This document shows, one piece after another, positions 57,541-64,000 of a stretch of DNA of 64,000 bases (the stretch's first letter is position 1; each line of letters starts with the position of its first letter). The position numbers and the translations under genes were made by a program. The DNA comes from Bin87 sp965115825 (GTDB taxonomy: Bacteria; Chloroflexota; Dehalococcoidia; Lucifugimonadales; UBA3495). The DNA lies in the NCBI GenBank assembly GCA_965115825.1, contig OZ220464.1, positions 2,542,001 through 2,606,000 on the forward strand. The letters run 5' to 3'. The notes under the pieces are model-generated. The model ran no database searches, had not been told where the DNA came from, and worked only from the letters and a program-made list of their open reading frames with translations.

Positions 57541-59518
57541 GGGTGCGGCCTGTTTGTGGATGGGGCTGGCGCTGGCGGCGTATTCGTTTGCGGCGTCGGT
57601 GGCGGGGCAGCTGCGAGGGGCGCCGGCTTTGCTGGACAGCGGACGCAAGGCGTCTTATGTGCTGGCGGTGGTTTTGCTGGTGTCGACGCTGTCGCTGGTG
57701 CAGTCGTTCATCACGCGGGATTTTTCGGTGGCTTACGTGGCGGCGCACAGCAGCCTGGCGATGCCGAACATTTACACGTGGGTGGCATTTTACGCGGGCA
57801 ATGAGGGGTCGCTGCTGTACATTGCTTTCGCGCTGTCGGTGATGGCGGCGGCGGCGATTCGGCTGGCGCCGGCGTCCACCCGGCCTACGCTGCCGTGGAC
57901 GTTGGCTATCTTGATGCTGATTGAGGTTTTCTTTCTGGCGGTGATGGGGTTTATGGCCAATCCGTTTGAGAGGCTGCCGTTTCCGGTGGCGGACGGGCAG
58001 GGGATCAATCCGCTGTTGACGCATTTCGGGATGTTTTTCCATCCGCCGGCGCTGATGGCCGGGCTGGTGGGCATCAGCATTCCTTTTGCGTTTGCGTTGG
58101 GAGGGCTGATTGGGGGCCGGGCCGGCGATGAGTGGATTGACGCCGGGAGGGCGTGGGGGGTAGGCATCTGGGCGCTGCTGGCGTCGGGGCTGCTGCTGGG
58201 TTCGTGGTGGGCGTACACTATTCTGGGTTGGGGCGGGTTCTGGTTTTGGGATCCGGTGGAGAACGCGGCGTTTATGCCGTGGATTGTATTGACGGCCTTC
58301 GCGCACTCCATAATGGTGCAGAAACGGCGGGGGATGTTCCGGATGTGGAACGTGGCGCTGATAAACGTGGCGTTCGGGTTTGCGTTGTACGGTATGTTTG
58401 TGAACCGGGGCGGGCCGGTGCCGTCGGTGCACTCTTTCGGGGCGTCGACGCTGGGGTGGGTGTTTCTGCTGTTTCTGGGCGTGGGGGTGGCGGTTCCGAT
58501 GGCGATATTTTTCTGGCGGTACGACCTGATGCGGAGCGGGCAGCGGCTGGACTCCATGCTATCGCGGGAGGCGGCGTTTCTCATCAATAATCTGCTGCTG
58601 CTGGGGATTGCTTTGGCCACGCTATGGGGGACGGTGTACCCGCTGTTGTCGCGGCTGTTCGCGGAGCAGGAAATCACGGTGGCGCGGCCCTTTTATGACC
58701 AGGTGAACGGGCCGCTGATGCTGGCGCTGGTGCTTTTGATGGGAGTGGGGCCGCTGCTGCCGTGGCGTCGGGCGAATTTGCAATCACTGCGGCGCGCGCT
58801 GCTGCTGCCGGGAGCGGCGGGGCTGGGGACGGCGGCCGTTCTGCTGGCGGTGGGGATACGTCAACCTTACGCGGTAGTGGGGTTCGGCTTGTGCGCGCTG
58901 GTGACGGCCAGCATTCTGTCGGAGTGGGGGCGGGGAACGCTGGCCCGGCGGCGCAGCGTGGGGGATAATCCCGCAGTGGGGTTTGTGCGTCTGGTGCTGG
59001 CGAACCGGCCCCGGTACGGCGGCTATGTGGTGCATCTGGCGGTGGTGATGGTGGCGCTGGGCGTGATAGGGCAGTCGTTTTATGGGGTGCAGCGGGATGT
59101 GGTGATGTTCCCCGGGGATACGGTGAGCGTGGGGGATTACCGGATGGAGTACGTTGGCACGACGTCGCTGGCGTTTGCCGACCGGACGGAGTACCGGACG
59201 ACAGTTGAGGTGTATCATAAGGGGGAGTTTCTGGACGTGATGCAGCCCCGACGTACATTCCATCCCGACCATAATATGGCGTCCACGCGGGCGGCGATAC
59301 GCTCTACGCCGGTGGAGGATTTTTACGTGGTGCCCAGCGAAAACCGGGAGGACGGGGCGGTGGGGTTCCGCATTCTGGTGAATCCGCTGGTGTGGTGGAT
59401 GTGGGTGGCAGGGCCGGTGATGATTGTGGGGACGGTGATTGCGCTGTGGCCGTCGAGGGCGCCGGCGCGTCGGCCGGCGACGGCAGCAGTTACGGCGCCG
59501 GCCGGGGCTGCGGATTAG
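57527..59518 (+). CDS. ccmF: Cytochrome c heme lyase CcmF
   Basis: 663 residues from the ATGATG at 57527; GGAG lies seven bases upstream. A multi-pass membrane protein of about 14 helices with the WWD signature WWAYTILGWGGFWFWDPVEN and periplasmic histidines in SHSSLAMPNIYT-like AAHSSLAMPN and HSFGASTLG. The C-terminal periplasmic domain is FYGVQRDVVMFPGDTVSVGD to PVEDFYVVPSENRE. CcmF transfers heme from CcmE to apocytochromes with CcmH. Its product is needed for ActA and ActE encoded upstream. Confidence 0.92.
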   Translation: MMADLGAACLWMGLALAAYSFAASVAGQLRGAPALLDSGRKASYVLAVVLLVSTLSLVQSFITRDFSVAYVAAHSSLAMPNIYTWVAFYAGNEGSLLYIAFALSVMAAAAIRLAPASTRPTLPWTLAILMLIEVFFLAVMGFMANPFERLPFPVADGQGINPLLTHFGMFFHPPALMAGLVGISIPFAFALGGLIGGRAGDEWIDAGRAWGVGIWALLASGLLLGSWWAYTILGWGGFWFWDPVENAAFMPWIVLTAFAHSIMVQKRRGMFRMWNVALINVAFGFALYGMFVNRGGPVPSVHSFGASTLGWVFLLFLGVGVAVPMAIFFWRYDLMRSGQRLDSMLSREAAFLINNLLLLGIALATLWGTVYPLLSRLFAEQEITVARPFYDQVNGPLMLALVLLMGVGPLLPWRRANLQSLRRALLLPGAAGLGTAAVLLAVGIRQPYAVVGFGLCALVTASILSEWGRGTLARRRSVGDNPAVGFVRLVLANRPRYGGYVVHLAVVMVALGVIGQSFYGVQRDVVMFPGDTVSVGDYRMEYVGTTSLAFADRTEYRTTVEVYHKGEFLDVMQPRRTFHPDHNMASTRAAIRSTPVEDFYVVPSENREDGAVGFRILVNPLVWWMWVAGPVMIVGTVIALWPSRAPARRPATAAVTAPAGAAD

Positions 59519-59540
59519 CGGCCGGGGGCGGCGGTTAACG

Positions 59541-59855
59541 ATGCAGTTGGGACTGGCGATTGCGGTTGCGCTGCTTATTCTGGCGGTAGTGGCGTGGCCG
59601 CTGGCTGCGCGGCGTCGCGGCGAGTCGTCGTCGGTGGGGGATGCGGCAGAGGGTGAGGCGCCGGCTCCGGGGGATGCCGCCGCCGTCAATGATGTGTATG
59701 ACGCCATACGCATCCTGCAAACGGAGCATGGTATGGGGCATATAAGCGATGCGGACTATCGGGAGCAGCTGGATGAGTACCGCCGGCGGGCGGCGCTGCT
59801 GCTGCGGAATATGGATGATGGCAATGATGTTCAGGGGAGCGGCCGTTGTTCCTGA
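59541..59855 (+). CDS. CcmI-like short membrane protein
   Basis: 104 residues from ATG 59541; the open frame reaches back into ccmF but the extension is only arginine-rich shadow. One N-terminal helix (LGLAIAVALLILAVVAWPLA), an acidic/Pro linker, and a helical tail (VNDVYDAIRILQTEHGMGHI, then YREQLDEYRRRAALLL). The layout resembles the first part of CcmI, which escorts apocytochromes to the lyase. Its 3' end overlaps the next gene. Confidence 0.62.
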   Translation: MQLGLAIAVALLILAVVAWPLAARRRGESSSVGDAAEGEAPAPGDAAAVNDVYDAIRILQTEHGMGHISDADYREQLDEYRRRAALLLRNMDDGNDVQGSGRCS

Positions 59856-60898
59856 AGTGGATTGCGCCGGTGGCGATGCTGGCCGCTGCGCTGCTGGCGC
59901 CGGGGGCGCTGCACTCCCAATCGGCGGGCGCGGCGTCGGTGCAGGGCGCGCTGGTCAACGGCACGGAGGGGGGCGCAATGCCGGCCGGCGTTACGGTGCT
60001 GCTGCACCAGTTTGGGGTTGATTCGGGTTCGGTTGACACTTATGAGGCGGTGACGGACGCCGGGGGGGGGTTCAGGTTTGACGATGTTCCGCCAACCCCG
60101 GAGGAGGGGAGCGCGGCGTTGGCGGCGGTGTACGGGGGGACGCGATACAGCCGGGTCTATTCGGCGTCGGAGCTGGGGGAGTTGGCGGAGTCGGGGCAGC
60201 TGACGCTGACGGTGTACGAACTTACGCGGGATGTGGGGGTGGTCAGGACGGCAAGCCAGTCTATTATTGTGACCGGGATTGATCCGTCAACGCGGCGAGT
60301 GGCGGCGGCGCAGATATTCACGCTGGAAAACGGCAGCGACAGGACGCTGGTTCCGGATTTGTCGGCGCCGCCGATGATAGGGCAGTTCAGTTTTCTGCGG
60401 TTTTCGCTGCCGGCGGAGGCGAGTGGGCTGGATGTGTCCACGGAGCTGGCGGGAGGGGAGGTGATACCGGTGGGGACGGGCTTTGCCATCACGGCGCCGG
60501 CGCCGCCGGGGCGGCATCTGGTGAGTTTTACGTACACTGCGCCATATGAGGGGGATACGCTGGCCTGGCGCGACAATACGTTGCAGGGGGCGGAATCGCT
60601 GCGGCTGCTGATTCCCGATGAGTTCGGGGATATTGCGGTCGGCGGGCTGGCGGCCCTGGAGGGTTTGACGCTGGGGGAGGTGTCCTATCGGGTCTGGGGA
60701 GCCGGGAATCTGGCGCCAGGGGAGGGAGTTGACCTTAACCTGGCGGGGCTGCCGGAGCCGTCGTGGGTGACGAAGCTGGGCGATCCGCTATCGGAGGCGC
60801 GATTCTGGTACGGGGCGCTGCCGGCGTTGGTGGCGGCGGCGTTGGCCGGCCTGCTAGCGTGGGGGGTATTGCGGCGTCCGACGGATGGGGCCGGGTGA
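59846..60898 (+). CDS. Secreted carboxypeptidase-regulatory-like / cytochrome-maturation-linked protein
   Basis: 350 residues. TTG start at 59846 with AGGGGAG seven bases upstream, overlapping the previous gene. Signal peptide (VAMLAAALLAPGALHSQ), then a beta-sandwich (VTVLLHQFGVDSGSVDTYEA, GGFRFDDVPP) like a carboxypeptidase regulatory domain, a second beta domain (FSLPAEASGLDVSTELAGGE), and a C-terminal helix (PALVAAALAGLLAWGVL). It probably sits on the outer face of the membrane between ccmF and ccmG products. The exact role is unknown. Confidence 0.62.
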   Translation: MFLKWIAPVAMLAAALLAPGALHSQSAGAASVQGALVNGTEGGAMPAGVTVLLHQFGVDSGSVDTYEAVTDAGGGFRFDDVPPTPEEGSAALAAVYGGTRYSRVYSASELGELAESGQLTLTVYELTRDVGVVRTASQSIIVTGIDPSTRRVAAAQIFTLENGSDRTLVPDLSAPPMIGQFSFLRFSLPAEASGLDVSTELAGGEVIPVGTGFAITAPAPPGRHLVSFTYTAPYEGDTLAWRDNTLQGAESLRLLIPDEFGDIAVGGLAALEGLTLGEVSYRVWGAGNLAPGEGVDLNLAGLPEPSWVTKLGDPLSEARFWYGALPALVAAALAGLLAWGVLRRPTDGAG

Positions 60899-61491
60899 TG
60901 TCGCGGCGCAGCTGGATTATTCTGGGGCCGACGACGGCGCTCGTTCTGTTGTTTGCGCTGCTGGCGTGGGCAACGACGCAGCAGCGGGGGCAGCCGGCCG
61001 GAGCGGGCATTAACCAGCAGTTTGGCGAGGCGCGGGTGGAAGAGTCGGAGGCCGGCGATTTTACGCTGGAGCGGTTCGATGGCGGGACGCTGCGGCTGTC
61101 GGACCTGCGCGGGAAAGTGGCGATGGTTGATTTCTGGGCGTCGTGGTGCGGGCCGTGCCGTCAGGAGGCGGCGGGGCTGAATCGGGTGTACGCGGATTAT
61201 GAGGGCCGGCCGGTGGAGTTTGTCGGCGTCAATATATGGGACACGGAGGGAGGGGCGGAGCTGTTTCTGGCGGAGTTTGGCGTTGCGTATCCGGTTGGGC
61301 GGGACGCTGACGGCGCAATCGCGCTGGATTACGGCGTGCGTGGCATCCCGGAGAAGTTCTTTATTGATGCTGGCGGCGTGATTCGGCACAAGTACGTGGG
61401 GCCAATGCCGGAGGAGGTTCTGCGGGCGACTTTGGAGGAGTTGCTGGAGGAGGTGAGGGTGTTGTCAGAATCAGGATTTACGGGATTTTAG
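60898..61491 (+). CDS. Membrane-anchored thioredoxin CcmG/ResA-like, with repeat-derived tail
   Basis: 197 residues; the ATG overlaps the upstream stop (TGATG). N-terminal anchor (WIILGPTTALVLLFALLAW), then a thioredoxin domain with VDFWASWCGPCRQEAAGL and the cis-Pro loop YGVRGIPEKFFID. It supplies reductant to CcmH and apocytochromes. The last ten or so residues (LSESGFTGF) and the stop codon are read from a dispersed-repeat copy that starts at 61462. The native terminus was therefore probably EELLEEV. Confidence 0.87.
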   Translation: MSRRSWIILGPTTALVLLFALLAWATTQQRGQPAGAGINQQFGEARVEESEAGDFTLERFDGGTLRLSDLRGKVAMVDFWASWCGPCRQEAAGLNRVYADYEGRPVEFVGVNIWDTEGGAELFLAEFGVAYPVGRDADGAIALDYGVRGIPEKFFIDAGGVIRHKYVGPMPEEVLRATLEELLEEVRVLSESGFTGF

Positions 61492-61633
61492 GATTTACAG
61501 GATGGGGAGTTGATGGTGGTGGGTTGGGGCGCCGGGGTGAGGTGTGTGGGTTGGGTTGAGGGTTTTTGGTGGAAGGATGGTGGGGGGTTGTCAGAATCAG
61601 GATTTACGGGATTTAGGGATTTTCAGGATGGGG
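61462..61633. repeat. Two copies of the dispersed 45-bp repeat after ccmG
   Basis: Copies at 61462 and 61589, 127 bases apart with related flanks (GATGGGGAGTTGATGGTGGTGG and GATGGGGAGTTGATAGTGGTGG). The first overlaps the 3' end of the thioredoxin gene. No gene is recognised in 61492-62401. Confidence 0.88.
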
Positions 61634-61878
61634 AGTTGATAGTGGTGGGTTGGGGTACAGGGGCGGGGTATGGGGGTTGGGTTGGGGGGTTTTGGTGGAA
61701 CTATGGCGGGAGAAGAGGGACGGAGGGGGACGGTTGGTGTGGTGGTGGCGAGGGGGATGGATTAGGGGCGTCGGGGGTGGCGTTATGCCGGGAATGGCAG
61801 GTTGGGGTGTGTGATTTGGGGGCTATGGCAGGGGCGGGAGTGTATGCCTATGCGTCCAGCGCCGGGGATGCGTGTCGG

Positions 61879-62392
61879 CGGCTTCGGTAGGCGCGGAGGT
61901 GTATGGGGAGGGCCGCCTGATGGTCATAAGGCGGCGGCGAGGCTTTGGTAGGTGCGGAGGTGTATGGGGAGGGCCGCCTGATGGTCATAAGGCGGCGGCG
62001 AGGTTTTGGTAGGTGCGGGGGTGTATGGGGGGAGCCGCCTGATGGTCATAAGGCGGCGGCGAGGTTTTGGTAGGTGCGGGGGTGTATGGGGGGAGCCGCC
62101 TGATGGTCATAAGGCGGCGGCTAGGCTTTGGTAGGTGCGGGGGTGTATGGGGGGAGCCGCCTGATGGTCATAAGGCGGCGGCGAGGTTTTGGTAGGTGCG
62201 GGGGTGTATGGGGAGGGCCGCCTGATGGTCATAAGGCGGCGGTGAGGCTTTGGCAGGTGCGGGGGTGTATGGGGGAGGGCCGTCTAATGGTCATAAGGCG
62301 GCGGCGGCTTCGGTAGGCGCGGGGGTGTATGGGAGGGCCGCCTGATGGTCATAAGGCGGCGGTGAGGTTTTGGCAGGTGCGGGGGTGTATGA
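61879..62392. repeat. 61-bp hairpin tandem repeat, eight copies
   Basis: Each unit holds GCCGCCTGATGGTCATAAGG and GCGGC, a seven-base stem GCCGCCT/AGGCGGC with a ten-base loop, followed by GAGGTTTTGGTAGGTGCGGG and GGTGTATGGGG. The loops sit near 61918, 61979, 62041, 62102, 62162, 62223, 62284 and 62342. The sixth and seventh units carry small changes, and one has TCTAATGG. The array ends ten bases before the MFS start codon. The only frames are reading-through peptides. Confidence 0.93.
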
Positions 62393-62401
62393 TTTGGGGC
62401 T

Positions 62402-63616
62402 GTGAACGTTATCGGGAAATGGGCGGCATCCTTGGGTTTCAGGGATTTTCGGCTGCTGTGGGCAGCGACGGCGCTGTACTCCCTGGCTACCGGGATGGAG
62501 CAGGTGTCGGTGGGGTGGCTTATCTTTGAGCTGACGGGCTCGGAGTTTATGGTAGGAGTGGGGGCCGGGGCGAGGATGCTGCCTTTTTTTGCGCTGGGGA
62601 TGCTGTCCGGGGCGATTGCCGATCGCTGGGACAGGCGGACATTGCTCAGGATAGGGACGCTGGGGGCGGCGCTGGCGGCGTTGACGATGGCTTTGCTGCT
62701 GCTGGGAGGGCTGGCCAACGTGTGGGTCATCGTCGGGCTGACGCTGGCGCTGGGTAGCGCGATGGCGTTCACCATCACGGTGCGGCAGACTTTCACCTAT
62801 GACATAGTGGGGCAGAATCATGCGCTCAACGGGCTGGCGCTGGGGGCGATGGCGATGCAGGGGGGCGGGATTTTGGGGTCGCTGGCGTCCGGCCCGCTGA
62901 TTGACCTGCTGGGGCCGGGCTGGCAGTTCATAGCGTCGGCGGCGTGCTATCTGGGTTCTGCGGCGGCGACGCTGGCGATTGCGAATCCGGGTCGGACGCT
63001 GCGGACATCGGCGGGGTCGGTTTTAGAGAATTTGCTGGGCTATGCGCGGCTGGTTCGCCGGCAGCGTCTGCTGCTGGCGCTGATGGGGCTGACGGCGATA
63101 ACGGAGGTGTTGGGGTTCACGCACATGACACTGCTGCCGGTGTTCGCCAAAGAGGTGCTTTACGTTGGGCCGACGGGGTTGGGAGTGATGACGGCGGGAC
63201 GGCAAGCCGGCGGGCTGCTGGGGCTATGGCTGCTGGCCGCATTGGGGAACTATCGCCGGAAGGGTCTGCTGACGTTTGCCACGGCGATCGGGTTCGGCGT
63301 GGGGCTGACGGCGTTCTCGGTGACGGAGAACATCTACAGCTTTATGGCGGCGCTTTTGTTCGTGAACGCCTGTGCGATGGCGGTGGATACGCTATACAAG
63401 GCGCTGATGCAGGATTTGGTGCCGGATGAGGAACGAGGCCGGGCGATGGGTTCGTGGGTGTTGAGCATTGGGTTTGCGCCGGTGGGTCACGTTGGGGTCG
63501 GGGCGCTGGCCGGCGCAGTGGGCGCGCCGATGGCGCTGCTGATTAATGGCGCAACGCTGGCGGGGATTAACCTGGCGACGTTGCTGGGGCTGCCGCGCAT
63601 CCGGCGGATGGAGTGA
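62402..63616 (+). CDS. Major facilitator superfamily transporter
   Basis: 404 residues, GTG start at 62402 directly after the repeat array, with no good ribosome site. Twelve helices. The MFS loop 2-3 motif GMLSGAIADRWDRRTLLRIG is clear, and the second half has a weaker version (QAGGLLGLWLLAALGNYRRK). The sequence is of the type annotated as drug or enterobactin exporters (EntS-like, MFS_3): WLIFELTGSEFMVGVG, FTITVRQTFTYDIVG, DLVPDEERGRAMGSW. Substrate unknown. Translation start inside a repeat border is odd; an ATG further in would delete the first helix. Confidence 0.82.
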   Translation: MNVIGKWAASLGFRDFRLLWAATALYSLATGMEQVSVGWLIFELTGSEFMVGVGAGARMLPFFALGMLSGAIADRWDRRTLLRIGTLGAALAALTMALLLLGGLANVWVIVGLTLALGSAMAFTITVRQTFTYDIVGQNHALNGLALGAMAMQGGGILGSLASGPLIDLLGPGWQFIASAACYLGSAAATLAIANPGRTLRTSAGSVLENLLGYARLVRRQRLLLALMGLTAITEVLGFTHMTLLPVFAKEVLYVGPTGLGVMTAGRQAGGLLGLWLLAALGNYRRKGLLTFATAIGFGVGLTAFSVTENIYSFMAALLFVNACAMAVDTLYKALMQDLVPDEERGRAMGSWVLSIGFAPVGHVGVGALAGAVGAPMALLINGATLAGINLATLLGLPRIRRME

Positions 63617-63837
63617 TGTGGGCGGCTGTTCAGAACGGCGACTGCGCCGTTTGCCGGGCTGGGATGCGTGGGAAGGCTGACGGATTTGCCACTTTTTGGG
63701 TTCCTCCCGGATTTCCGGCAAGACGCTGCGAGCTGCGTTCGGGTTGGCTTGGCGTAAAGTCGGGGCATCGCTTGGCGGGGGATGGAACGCGAAGGGCAGG
63801 TGTCAAGCAGGGATGTTCGCCGGTGGGGATTGCGTGG
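63617..63837. other. Gene-free stretch before the dodecin promoter
   Basis: No convincing coding region is seen on either strand. The open frames here lack ribosome sites, start mid-region and have no family features. The sequence is G/C-rich with no repeats of the families above. Confidence 0.5.
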
Positions 63838-63866
63838 TTGCCGGGGTGGGCCGGAATGGCTATTAT
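63838..63866 (+). promoter_or_regulatory. Promoter of the dodecin gene
   Basis: -35 TTGCCG (63838-63843), exactly 17 bases, -10 TATTAT (63861-63866). The leader to the ATG at 63944 is about 70 bases. Confidence 0.6.
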
Positions 63867-63943
63867 GGGCGTCGCTGTAACCGAGATGAGGCTCTGCCTG
63901 CGGATGGCGCGGCCGGAGCTCGCAGCGGATAAGGGAGTGAGAC

Positions 63944-64000
63944 ATGGCAGCGGGAAGCACGTATAAGGTAGTCGAGCTGGTAGGGTCGTCGAGCGATGGG
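63944..64000 (+). CDS. Dodecin-family protein, N-terminal 19 codons only
   Basis: The frame starts at ATG 63944 with AAGGGAG six bases upstream and runs off the window. The visible MAAGSTYKVVELVGSSSDG matches the dodecin start (VAKVVELVGSSPES). Dodecins are small dodecameric flavin-binding proteins that buffer FMN or riboflavin. The full protein is expected to be about 70 residues. Confidence 0.78.
   Translation, partial: MAAGSTYKVVELVGSSSDG

Noticed and set aside
61510..61890. Frame between ccmG and the 61-bp array
   Set aside because: Passes through a dispersed repeat. Gly/Trp-rich composition and no recognisable feature.
61879..62392. CRISPR array
   Set aside because: The full 61-bp unit repeats without unique spacers, so it is an ordinary tandem repeat.
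63613..63966. Frame overlapping the dodecin promoter and start
   Set aside because: Covers a good promoter and the ribosome site of dodecin in another frame. No family match apparent.
1..64000. tRNA and rRNA genes
   Set aside because: I scanned for T-loop type GGTTCRANYCC segments and conserved rRNA stretches. The few TTCGAA or TTCAAAT hits lie inside coding genes and do not fold as tRNA.

Overview
The window is a GC-rich bacterial chromosome segment. It most resembles Chloroflexota, probably the SAR202/Dehalococcoidia branch. The reasons are an alternative complex III (act) operon, fused family III CoA-transferases, large secreted proteins with Thr/Pro-rich stalks built on TPT-type repeats, a ChlI/ChlD-like partner for CobN, and a general oxidative-catabolism flavour (LmbE-like, TenA, FMN 2-hydroxy-acid oxidase, 2-oxoacid:ferredoxin oxidoreductase, Xsc-like ThDP enzyme). 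The taxonomic call is inference; there is no rRNA in the window.

Layout. 1-2208 holds the 5' part of a leftward secreted-protein gene, a paralogue of the 1866-residue protein at 22479-28079. A nine-copy tandem repeat array (2449-2977), a hendecad coiled-coil protein and a TPR protein follow. 4755-7876 is a rightward run of small-molecule enzymes: hot-dog dehydratase-like, LmbE-like deacetylase, TenA and an alpha/beta hydrolase. It faces a leftward FMN oxidase across a bidirectional terminator. 10897-14373 is a three-gene 2-oxoacid:ferredoxin oxidoreductase operon with oxalate-oxidoreductase-like features. 14470-16105 is an A/T-richer accessory islet with a PD-(D/E)XK-like protein, two HEPN/PaREP1-like proteins and a gene stub. 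16213-22026 holds an Xsc-like ThDP enzyme, a DUF971 protein, FmdB, a flavin oxidoreductase and a two-domain CaiB/BaiF protein. 28252-40147 is leftward: birA, glyQS, a lipoprotein, a ChlI/ChlD-type chelatase subunit, cbtA, cbtB, a ChuX-like protein, cobN and cbiE, headed by a consensus promoter and a cobalamin riboswitch.

40450-45800 is the most unusual stretch. It holds dispersed copies of one ~45-bp repeat, an IS110 remnant, a structured leader RNA that resembles an IscB-associated (HEARO/omegaRNA) RNA but has no IscB gene next to it, a repeat-rich protein in the place where IscB would be expected, and a nitrilase-family gene interrupted by an in-frame 46-residue tandem repeat. 45974-54718 encodes alternative complex III, behind a consensus promoter that carries a CRP/FNR-like palindrome. 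54759-56844 is a restriction-modification pair placed between act and a cytochrome c maturation operon (56792-61491: ccmH, ccmF, ccmI-like, a carboxypeptidase-regulatory-like protein and ccmG). The act and ccm operons are functionally linked, because the first needs heme-loaded c-type cytochromes and the second makes them. A 61-bp hairpin tandem repeat (61879-62392), an MFS transporter and the start of a dodecin gene close the window.

All assignments come from reading the sequence. No database search was run, and family names rest on recognised motifs and architecture.
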